A stretch of DNA of 5,735 nucleotides, taken from Oscillospiraceae bacterium (GTDB taxonomy: Bacteria > Bacillota > Clostridia > Oscillospirales > UBA929). The stretch is taken from assembly GCA_031282535.1 (NCBI GenBank), contig JAITDM010000286.1, forward strand, positions 1 through 5,735, given 5' to 3'. The stretch's first letter is position 1, and every line of letters begins with the position of its first letter. This document shows positions 1 to 5,735 of the stretch, piece by piece. Under the pieces are notes generated by a model. The model did not search any database. It worked only from the letters and a program-made list of their open reading frames with translations, and was not told the DNA's origin. The position numbers and the translations under genes were made by a program.

Positions 1-222
1 GAGGGCAGGTTCATCGCGATCAGAATGTCGGGGATGTCGACGATGGGAGAGCCGATGGGTGTGTCGCTCAGAATAACGCTGCAGTTGGCCGTGCCGCCGC
101 GCATCTCCGGGCCGTAGGAGGGGAGCCAGGAGACCTCCTTGCCGGTCAGCATGTTGGCGTAGACCAGAAACTTGCCGGCAAACAAAATGCCCTGCCCGCC
201 GAAGCCGGCGATGAGGATCCGC

Positions 223-230
<8 letters not shown>
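1..230 (-). CDS. 2-oxoacid:ferredoxin oxidoreductase, gamma subunit (KorC-type), 3'-truncated by window edge
   Basis: The visible 76 codons begin MHERILIAGFGGQGILFAGK and continue past the left edge, so only the N-terminal part of a protein that is normally about 180-190 residues is seen. The glycine-rich GFGGQG stretch (residues 9-14) and the SYGPEMRGGTANC block (residues 38-50) are typical of the gamma domain of the pyruvate/ketoisovalerate/2-oxoglutarate ferredoxin oxidoreductase family. In that family it helps form the CoA-binding part of the cytoplasmic enzyme. The start at 230 is chosen because this frame gives the family sequence and a GGAGGTG ribosome site lies about 7 bases upstream. 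Another ATG at 226 is out of frame. The gene overlaps the end of the beta-subunit gene by 8 bp (ATGCATGA on the coding strand), which suggests translational coupling. Family assignment is secure; the exact 2-oxoacid substrate is not. Confidence 0.93.
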
Positions 231-995
<765 letters not shown>

Positions 996-996
<1 letters not shown>

Positions 997-2060
997 CACC
1001 GCACACCTCCCGCGATTTCTTCGATTTTGGCCAGGATCTCCTCGGGCGTCGGCACCATGCCGCCCACGCGCTTGCAGAGGGCGACGGGCCGGCGGCAGCG
1101 GATGGCAAGCTCCACGTCCTCGATCATCTGGCCCATGCTCATCTCCACCGTCACAAAGGCGCGCGCGGTGTCGGCCGCGGCGGCGAAGGCCTTCTTGGGG
1201 AACGGCCAGAGCGTGATGGGCCGCAAAAGGCCGGCGCGGATCCCGCGCGACCGGGCGGCCAGGATCGCGTTTTTGGCGATGCGTGAACACGCGCCGTAAG
1301 CGGCGATCACGATCTCGGCGTCGCTCAGCATGAAGGCCTCGTGGCGGGTCTCATGGGTCTCAATCCGCGCGTAGCGGTCGTAGCGTTCGAGGTTGGTCCG
1401 CTCCAGTTCCTCCGGCTGGAGAAACAGGGAGTTGATGATGTTGTGGGGCCGCGCGCCGCCGGTGCCCGTGGTGGCCCAGCCCTTGGGCGGCAGGTCCGCG
1501 GCGTCCGGCTTCGAGAGAGAGACGGGTTCCATCATCTGACCCAAAATGCCGTCGGCCAAAATCATGGCGGTCATGCGGTGGCGGTCGGCCAGGTCGAAGG
1601 CGGCGTGGGTGAGGTCGACCATCTCCTGCACGGAATTGGGCGCCAGCACGATCAGATGGAAGTCGCCGTGGCCCGTGCTGCGCGTGGCGTGGAAGTAGTC
1701 CGCCTGGGAGGGCTGGATGCCGCCAAGGCCCGGCCCCCCGCGCTGGATGTTGATGATCACGGCCGGCAGGTCGCAGCCGGCCAGGTACGAGAGCCCCTCG
1801 CTCTTCAGCGCGATGCCGGGGCTCGAACTGGATGTCATGACCCGCCGGCCGGCCGCCGACGCGCCGATGACCATGTTGATGGCGGCGATCTCACTCTCCG
1901 CCTGGAGATACAGTCCGTCTACCTTCGGCATGCGGCGGGCCATGTAGGCCGCGACTTCCGTCTGCGGCGTGATGGGATACCCGAAAAAGAAGCGGCAGCC
2001 CGCTTGAATCGCCGCTTCCGCAATGGCCTCGTTGCCCTTCATCAGTACTTTTTCCGTCAT
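996..2060 (-). CDS. vorB: 2-oxoacid:ferredoxin oxidoreductase, alpha subunit, VorB-like (3-methyl-2-oxobutanoate dehydrogenase)
   Basis: This 354-residue protein is the alpha subunit of a cytoplasmic enzyme that oxidatively decarboxylates a 2-oxoacid to its acyl-CoA and passes electrons to ferredoxin. Visible signatures are GYPITPQTE (27-35), QAESEIAAINM (53-63) containing the Ser-Glu pair expected near the TPP ring, TSSSSPG (76-82) and RGGPGLGGIQPSQAD (107-121). The C-terminal half, from about 245 on, has the transketolase C-terminal-like pattern (AEIVIAAYGACSRIAKNAI). The GPGLGxIxPSQADYF form is, from my knowledge of the family, typical of proteins annotated VorB; classical 2-oxoglutarate enzymes more often have GPSTGLPT. 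This favours branched-chain 2-oxoacids but does not prove it. The protein is a stand-alone alpha subunit with no fused gamma domain. The ATG at 2060 has a GGGGGAG ribosome site close upstream and lies 10 bp after the ferredoxin stop codon. Confidence 0.93.
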
Positions 2061-2070
2061 ACTCTCCCCC

Positions 2071-2277
2071 TCACTTTTCCACTGTGATGACCGTGTCCGG
2101 GCACATCATCGCGCAGAACGCGCAGGCAATGCAGGCGCCCTGGTCCACGATCACGGCGGGGTGAAAGCCCCGCGCGTTGAGCGTGTGCTCGGAGAGGGCC
2201 AGAATCTTTTTGGGACAGGCCGACACGCACAGGGAACACCCCTTGCAGCGGTCGGCGTCAAACGTCACCTTGGACAT
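2071..2277 (-). CDS. 2[4Fe-4S] ferredoxin-type delta subunit of the 2-oxoacid oxidoreductase (KorD-type)
   Basis: This 68-residue protein carries two complete bacterial ferredoxin motifs of the form CxxCxxCxxxCP: C11, C14, C17, C21 and C49, C52, C55, C59, each ending in Cys-Pro. It should bind two [4Fe-4S] clusters and act as the electron-transfer delta subunit, moving electrons from the TPP centre of the beta subunit towards external ferredoxin. The two motifs are separated by a 27-residue linker, longer than in free clostridial ferredoxins but common in delta subunits. There is no signal peptide, so it is cytoplasmic. The ATG at 2277 is well supported by a perfect AAGGAGG at 2284-2290, six bases upstream. 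It is the first gene of the four-gene oxidoreductase cluster, and its stop is 10 bp before the alpha start. A free-standing ferredoxin is possible, but the operon position makes the subunit role more likely. Confidence 0.94.
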   Translation of the reverse strand: MSKVTFDADRCKGCSLCVSACPKKILALSEHTLNARGFHPAVIVDQGACIACAFCAMMCPDTVITVEK

Positions 2278-2307
2278 CGTGATCCTCCTTCTTTTCCCAA
2301 CATCATA

Positions 2308-2340
2308 ATATATAAAACGCGCCGGGGGCCATCCGGCGCG
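2308..2340 (-). terminator. Terminator-like or attenuator hairpin between the P-loop gene and the oxidoreductase genes
   Basis: On the minus strand a perfect 8-bp stem, CGCGCCGG pairing with CCGGCGCG (2333-2340 and 2318-2325), encloses a 7-base loop and is followed at once by TTTTATATATT. This fits an intrinsic terminator for the P-loop gene, whose stop codon lies about 30 bp upstream. The U-tract is interrupted by A residues, so termination may be partial and allow read-through into the ferredoxin gene about 40 bp further on. I see no convincing -35/-10 pair between the hairpin and the ferredoxin start, which leaves read-through or an unseen promoter as the source of oxidoreductase transcription. 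Confidence 0.6.
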
Positions 2341-2369
2341 CGGTTTGCCAGGACATGGCATCCAAAATT

Positions 2370-3050
2370 TTACAGTACCCACTCGGGTTTGTGGAAGATG
2401 CGCAGCGGAAAGGGATTTGGCACGAGACCCGCCACCGCGGGCAGCAAGTCCGCCCGCACGGAGGTCAGTACGATGGGCAGGCCGGTCTCCCGCGCGAGCG
2501 TCTCGGCGTAGGGCAGGGAGGCGATCACATTCTCCGGCGTCGTCTCCGGGCCGAGATTGGCGTTGTTCACGATGCCGGTGAAGCGGATGTTGCCGGCCGC
2601 CTCGATCTCCCCCATGACGGCGAGGGCGTCGTCGGTGCGCCCCGTGAGCGGGCGGTAGGGGTTCACGACCCACAGCACGGCCCGGCGGTCCCGCAGCGCG
2701 GCGATCCGGCCGGCATAACGGCCGAGCGCCAGCGCGCCCCGGTCGTCGCCGCCCACGTCGACGACGGCGCACAGCGTGTCGTCGTCGAAGATCCGCCCCA
2801 TCTCGGGGGGGACGGCGGGAGCGTCCAGGTTGGAGCCGGCAAAGGCCGAGGAGATCAGGCGGACGTCCGCCTCGCGCAGCCAGGCGGACGCGTCTTTGGC
2901 CCGGTAGTAGGGGTTTACGATGTCCAGGTCCGCCAGCGCCACCGGGGCGCGGACCGCGCGCCACCGCAGCGCCAGGTTGACGGCGAGATGCGTCTTGCCG
3001 CTGCCGTAATGCCCGGCCAGGACGATGAGCCGCAGAGAGGAGAAATCCAT
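2370..3050 (-). CDS. Uncharacterised P-loop NTPase (SIMIBI/ParA-MinD-like), upstream of the oxidoreductase operon
   Basis: This 226-residue cytoplasmic protein has a Walker A loop, GHYGSGKT, at residues 13-20, so nucleotide binding is well supported. DLDIVNPYYR (41-50) resembles the switch I region and VVDVGGDD (96-103) the Walker B/switch II region of ParA/MinD/CobQ-type ATPases. IVNNANLG (160-167) sits where such proteins carry their base-recognition strand. The signature lysine of the deviant Walker A motif (KGGxGKT) is replaced by His14, so it is not a standard ParA or MinD. It has a single cysteine (C94) and no CxxC, which argues against a classical Mrp/NBP35 iron-sulfur carrier. The start at 3050 is the first ATG after an in-frame upstream TAA, but its ribosome site is weak. 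The function is unknown. Its place before the ferredoxin and oxidoreductase genes suggests a role in maturation, assembly or regulation of that enzyme; this is inference. Confidence 0.85.
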   Translation of the reverse strand: MDFSSLRLIVLAGHYGSGKTHLAVNLALRWRAVRAPVALADLDIVNPYYRAKDASAWLREADVRLISSAFAGSNLDAPAVPPEMGRIFDDDTLCAVVDVGGDDRGALALGRYAGRIAALRDRRAVLWVVNPYRPLTGRTDDALAVMGEIEAAGNIRFTGIVNNANLGPETTPENVIASLPYAETLARETGLPIVLTSVRADLLPAVAGLVPNPFPLRIFHKPEWVL

Positions 3051-3073
3051 GCCATCACAGCCTAATTAGTACC

Positions 3074-3096
3074 TTGTCGCCGCGAAGCGGCAACAA
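3074..3096 (-). other. Hairpin in the leader of the P-loop gene
   Basis: On the minus strand TTGTTGCCGC pairs with GCGGCGACAA around a TTC loop, giving a 10-bp stem if one U-G wobble is allowed. It ends about 24 bases before the P-loop gene ATG and is followed by CTAATTAG (3062-3069), an 8-bp palindrome near the weak ribosome site. The T-run lies before the stem, not after it, so this is not an intrinsic terminator. A role in translation control or mRNA stability is possible but unproven. Confidence 0.4.
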
Positions 3097-3114
3097 AAAA
3101 CAAGAATTTGGGTT

Positions 3115-3136
3115 GTGGGTTGCAGGTGCAACCCAC
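3115..3136 (-). terminator. Hairpin directly after the ireB stop; weak terminator candidate
   Basis: GTGGGTTGCA and TGCAACCCAC form a perfect inverted repeat starting one base after the ireB stop codon; as RNA this is a 9-bp stem with a 4-base loop. The nearest T-run on this strand (six T at 3095-3100) is 14 bases past the stem, too far for a standard intrinsic terminator. It may stabilise the ireB mRNA 3' end, or cause weak termination before the P-loop gene. Confidence 0.4.
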
Positions 3137-3137
3137 G

Positions 3138-3380
3138 TTAGTCGAGATAGTGCTTCACAAGCTCCTGCAGCAGTTCATCCCTGTCGATCTTGCGGATGAG
3201 GCTGCGGGCGCCCAGGTGATTGGTGATGTAGGTGGGGTCCTCCGACAGAAGATACCCCACAATCTGGTTGATGGGGTTGTATCCCTTTTCCTGCAGGGCG
3301 TTGTACACGGTGGTCAGGGTTATTTTCATCTCCTTCGCGAGGTCGTCCACAACGGTGAATTTGCGTGTGTTGTCGTCCAA
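3138..3380 (-). CDS. ireB: IreB family regulatory phosphoprotein (UPF0297/YrzL)
   Basis: The 80-residue product matches the IreB/YrzL family almost along its whole length. The core YNPINQIVGYLLSEDP (residues 34-49) and ARSLIRKIDRDELLQELV (58-75) are close to the Firmicutes consensus. In Enterococcus faecalis IreB is phosphorylated on N-terminal threonines by the Ser/Thr kinase IreK and negatively affects cephalosporin resistance. Here Thr5 and Thr9 lie in the matching N-terminal stretch, Thr5 being the better aligned; phosphorylation here is inference. I place the start at a TTG at 3380, because it gives the family's length and has a strong AAAGGGG eight bases upstream. An ATG at 3458 would add 26 residues (MLYDRRKK...) that are not family-like and overlap the promoter region. 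The usual neighbours alaS upstream and ruvX/yrzB downstream are absent; pheT and a P-loop gene flank it instead. Confidence 0.93.
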   Translation of the reverse strand: MDDNTRKFTVVDDLAKEMKITLTTVYNALQEKGYNPINQIVGYLLSEDPTYITNHLGARSLIRKIDRDELLQELVKHYLD

Positions 3381-3388
3381 ACCGGCCG

Positions 3389-3397
3389 CCCCTTTCC
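3389..3397 (-). promoter_or_regulatory. Ribosome binding site that fixes the TTG start of ireB
   Basis: The minus strand reads GGAAAGGGG here, followed by eight bases and then the TTG at 3380. The purine run and spacing are good for a Shine-Dalgarno site, and this is the main reason for preferring TTG over the upstream ATG at 3458. Confidence 0.65.
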
Positions 3398-3446
3398 ATC
3401 GTCCGCCCGCGGTCCGGCCGCCCGGCCCGCATGCTTTCTTTCGTCT

Positions 3447-3487
3447 ATCGTACAACAATTGTTTCCGTTTTGTAAAGGTTTTTTTTT
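3447..3487 (-). promoter_or_regulatory. Candidate sigma-A promoter of ireB with A-tract UP-like element
   Basis: On the minus strand TTTACA (3471-3476, five of six matches to TTGACA) is followed by an 18-base spacer and TACGAT (3447-3452, four of six matches to TATAAT). A run of nine A (3479-3487) lies two bases upstream of the -35 box, where an UP element would be. Transcription would start near 3440, giving an untranslated leader of about 60 bases before the TTG start. The spacer contains the perfect palindrome AACAATTGTT (3454-3463), a possible repressor site. All of this is read from sequence only. Confidence 0.5.
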
Positions 3488-3488
3488 A

Positions 3489-3514
3489 GAGGCCGGCGCC
3501 CGGGCGCCGGCCTC
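3489..3514. repeat. Perfect 26-bp GC-rich palindrome between pheT and ireB
   Basis: Bases 3489-3501 (GAGGCCGGCGCCC) are the exact reverse complement of 3502-3514, and 24 of the 26 bases are G or C. It starts 19 bp after the pheT stop codon, where a terminator is expected. On the coding (minus) strand, however, the tract that follows is A-rich, not U-rich, so it does not fit a standard intrinsic terminator in either direction. It could be a U-less terminator, an mRNA 3' stabilising stem or a protein-binding site. Confidence 0.7.
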
Positions 3515-3533
3515 CGGGTGTTTGGCCGGTGTT

Positions 3534-5735
3534 TTAACGCCGCAGAGAGACCCCAAAGGCGGTCTGCAGCGCGTCGAGCGCGCGGCGCAGCAGCACGTCG
3601 GCCTCCTCGTCGGTCAGCGTCCTGTCGCCGGCCCGCAGGGCCAGCGCGAAGGCCACGCTCTTCTGCCCGGCGGGGATCTGGCTGCCGGTGTAGACGTCAA
3701 AGACGCGGCAGTCCGCCAGCAGCGCGCCGATGCTCCCGCGGATCACCGCCGCGAGTTCGGCCGCCGGCGTCCCGGCGGCGCACACGACGGCGAGGTCGCG
3801 CGAGACGGCGGGGAAACGCGGCAGGGGGGTGAATCTCTCCGCTTGTGTCTGTACGGAGAGCATGGTCAGAAAGTCCAGCTCGGCCGCGACGGTCCGCTGG
3901 GAGAGCCCAAAGGCCTCCGCCACCGTCGGGTGCACCTCGCCCAGCACGCCCAGTGCGACGCCGCCCGCGCGCACTTCGGCGCAGCGGCCCGGGTGGTAGG
4001 AGGGTTTGCAGGCCCGCGTGAAGGCGACGTCCGGGATCCGCAGAGCGTCCAGGATTGTCTCCACCGCGCCCTTGAGCGCGAAGAAATCCCGGTTCCCATA
4101 GGCGCCCAGCGTCAGGATGGGGCGCTCCTCCGGAAGCGCGTCGCCGGCGGGCCGGTAGGTCTGCGCCAGCTCGAAAAACGCCACATCCCGGTTGCGGCCG
4201 GCCTCGTTGCGTCCCAGCGCGTCCAGCATGGAGGGGAGGGCGGTGGTGCGCATGACGCCGGTGTCCTCCCCCAGCGGGTTTTCGATCCGTACGCAGCGGC
4301 GGCGCGCGTCCGACGCCGGGAGGGCCAGTTTGTCAAACCAGGACGGGCTGACGAACGAATAGGTCAAAATCTCGCTGTAACCCGCGGCGCGGCAGAGCGA
4401 CCGCGTCAGCCGTTCCCCGCGCTGTTTTTCGGTGAGCAGGCCGAGAGATCCCCCGGGCAGCGGCGCCGGCACGATGGCGTTGTAGCCGTAAAGCCGGGCC
4501 GCCTCCTCGGCCAGATCGGCCGTGCCCTCCACATCGGCCCGCCAGGACGGCACCGTCACCGCCTCGCCCCGCACGGAAAACCCGAGCCGGGTCAGATAGG
4601 CGGCGATCTCGCCGGCGGAGAACTGCGTGCCCAGCAGGGCGTTGATCCGGCCGGGGTCGAGCGACAGCACGCGGGGCGCCGTGTCCACGTGACAGACGTC
4701 GATCCGCCCGTCGCAGACCGTGCCCGCGCCCAGCCGCTCAACCAGTTCGCAGGCGCGGTCGACGGCGGGGACGGTGGACGTGGGGTCAAGCCCCTTCTCG
4801 AAGCGGGACGAGGCGTCCGTGCGCATGCCGAGCGCCAGCGCGGTGCGGCGCACCGAGGGGCCGTTAAAGTTGGCGGATTCGAACACGATGTCGCGCGTCT
4901 CCTCCGTGATCTCGCTGTTTGCGCCGCCCATGACGCCGGCCACGCCGACCGGGCGCTCGGCGTCGGCGATGAGCAGCATGGAGGTCTCCAGTGCCCGGGC
5001 CCGGCCGTCCAGCGTCTCCAATGTCTCCCCGGGCCGGGCGCGCCGCACGACGATCCGGCCGTTTTCCAGGCAGGCGTAATCAAACGCGTGCATCGGCTGG
5101 CCGTATTCCAGCATCACATAGTTTGTGATGTCCACGATGTTGTTGATCGGACGCACGCCGGAGGCGCGCAGGCGCTCCCGCAGCCAGCGGGGCGACGGGC
5201 CGATCTTCACGCCGCGCACCATGCGCGCCGTGTAGCGCGGGCAGAGCGCGGCGTCCTCGACGGACACCGACAAAAGCGCCCCGATGTCGCCGCCGCCGCC
5301 CGCGACGGCGGGGTCGTGGAGGGCGAGCGGTTTGTCGAAGGTGGCGGCGCTCTCGCGCGCCAGACCGATCACGCTCAGACAGTCGGGCCGGTTGTTTGTG
5401 ATCTCGAATTCCACGACATGCCCCGCCAGCCCCAGGACCGTCCGGATGTCTTGGCCGGGCGTCCCGGGTTCCTCGACCAGAAAGATGCCGTCCTCCCGGG
5501 CGTAGGGGAAGTCGTTCAGCGTGAGGGACAGCTCCGACAGGCTGCAGAGCATCCCCTCCGAGGCGACGCCGCGCAGCATGCCCGTGCCGATCTCCTTGCC
5601 GCCCGGCAGCCGCGCCCCGTCCAGGGCCACGGGCACGAGGGCGTCCGGCGTCACGTTGGAGGCGCCGGTCACGATCTGTACCGGAGCCGCCCGGCCCACG
5701 TCCACCTGGCAGATGGAGAGGCGGTCGGCGTCGGG
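3534..5735 (-). CDS. pheT: Phenylalanine--tRNA ligase beta subunit, 5'-truncated by window edge
   Basis: The reading frame is open to the right edge and encodes 733 residues to a TAA stop. The first ten visible residues, PDADRLSICQ, continue into VDVG and are the middle of the N-terminal tRNA-binding OB domain, so the true start is roughly 55 codons outside the window (full family length is about 795-805). The GTG at 5705 is only an internal valine. Along the fragment one sees the OB domain (1-100), the B3/B4 editing domain with RPINNIVDITNYVM (from 195) and GVMGGANSEI (267-276), FEKGLDP (312-318), the B5 and catalytic-like core regions, and the C-terminal anticodon-binding FDX-ACB domain from LPRFPAVSRDLAV (638) to the end. 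With PheS it forms the cytoplasmic alpha2beta2 enzyme that charges tRNA-Phe and edits Tyr-tRNA-Phe. pheS is expected just beyond the right edge. No frameshift or missing domain is seen. Confidence 0.97.
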   Translation of the reverse strand, partial: PDADRLSICQVDVGRAAPVQIVTGASNVTPDALVPVALDGARLPGGKEIGTGMLRGVASEGMLCSLSELSLTLNDFPYAREDGIFLVEEPGTPGQDIRTVLGLAGHVVEFEITNNRPDCLSVIGLARESAATFDKPLALHDPAVAGGGGDIGALLSVSVEDAALCPRYTARMVRGVKIGPSPRWLRERLRASGVRPINNIVDITNYVMLEYGQPMHAFDYACLENGRIVVRRARPGETLETLDGRARALETSMLLIADAERPVGVAGVMGGANSEITEETRDIVFESANFNGPSVRRTALALGMRTDASSRFEKGLDPTSTVPAVDRACELVERLGAGTVCDGRIDVCHVDTAPRVLSLDPGRINALLGTQFSAGEIAAYLTRLGFSVRGEAVTVPSWRADVEGTADLAEEAARLYGYNAIVPAPLPGGSLGLLTEKQRGERLTRSLCRAAGYSEILTYSFVSPSWFDKLALPASDARRRCVRIENPLGEDTGVMRTTALPSMLDALGRNEAGRNRDVAFFELAQTYRPAGDALPEERPILTLGAYGNRDFFALKGAVETILDALRIPDVAFTRACKPSYHPGRCAEVRAGGVALGVLGEVHPTVAEAFGLSQRTVAAELDFLTMLSVQTQAERFTPLPRFPAVSRDLAVVCAAGTPAAELAAVIRGSIGALLADCRVFDVYTGSQIPAGQKSVAFALALRAGDRTLTDEEADVLLRRALDALQTAFGVSLRR

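Noticed and set aside
1341..2087. 248-codon open frame on the plus strand opposite vorB
   Set aside because: Shadow of a strongly supported gene; its composition mirrors the complementary codons and no family motif is seen.
2071..2964. 297-codon minus-strand frame joining an Arg/Pro-rich stretch to the ferredoxin
   Set aside because: The N-terminal part is an out-of-frame reading of the P-loop gene. The ferredoxin has its own ATG at 2277 with a perfect AAGGAGG site, so this is not a fusion protein.
2355..3065. 236-codon plus-strand open frame opposite the P-loop gene
   Set aside because: The minus-strand frame has a Walker A motif and other NTPase features; the plus-strand product is repetitive in Gly/Val/Asp/Arg and looks like a shadow.
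3381..3458. 26-residue N-terminal extension of IreB from the ATG at 3458
   Set aside because: The added residues are not family-like, would start in the promoter region, and lack a ribosome site as good as the one before TTG 3380.
3479..3514. Standard intrinsic terminator formed by T9 and the GC palindrome
   Set aside because: The T-tract is 5' of the stem on the plus strand and becomes A9 on the minus strand, so it does not follow the hairpin in either direction.

Overview
The window is GC-rich DNA with every supported gene on the minus strand, so genes are read from high to low coordinates. IreB is a Firmicutes-type regulator, and a ferredoxin-linked 2-oxoacid oxidoreductase implies anaerobic metabolism. 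Together with the GC-rich codons these suggest a GC-rich anaerobic clostridium, perhaps an Oscillospiraceae-like gut or sludge lineage. The lineage is inference; no rRNA or other taxonomic marker is present.

Layout in order of transcription: (1) most of pheT, the phenylalanyl-tRNA synthetase beta chain, with its first ~55 codons beyond the right edge; (2) a 153-bp gap holding a perfect 26-bp GC palindrome, an A9 tract, a promoter candidate and a strong ribosome binding site; (3) ireB, 80 codons, whose best start is TTG; (4) an 87-bp gap with two hairpins; (5) an uncharacterised 226-residue P-loop NTPase; (6) a 92-bp gap with a terminator-like hairpin; (7) a tightly packed four-gene cluster for a 2-oxoacid:ferredoxin oxidoreductase in the order delta (2[4Fe-4S] ferredoxin), alpha (VorB-like), beta (TPP-binding), gamma. 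The gamma gene runs off the left edge.

The four oxidoreductase genes lie 10 bp apart or overlap by 1 and 8 bp, so they are almost certainly cotranscribed and encode one enzyme. It would convert a branched-chain 2-oxoacid (or a related one such as 2-oxoglutarate) plus CoA to the acyl-CoA and CO2 while reducing ferredoxin. The P-loop protein is the least understood gene. Its position just upstream suggests, without proving, a role linked to the enzyme. pheT and ireB look like housekeeping and regulatory neighbours rather than parts of the same pathway.

I found no mobile element, CRISPR array, tRNA or rRNA, and no clear evidence of a wholly new system. The items most worth checking are the P-loop NTPase/oxidoreductase pairing and the structured intergenic regions.
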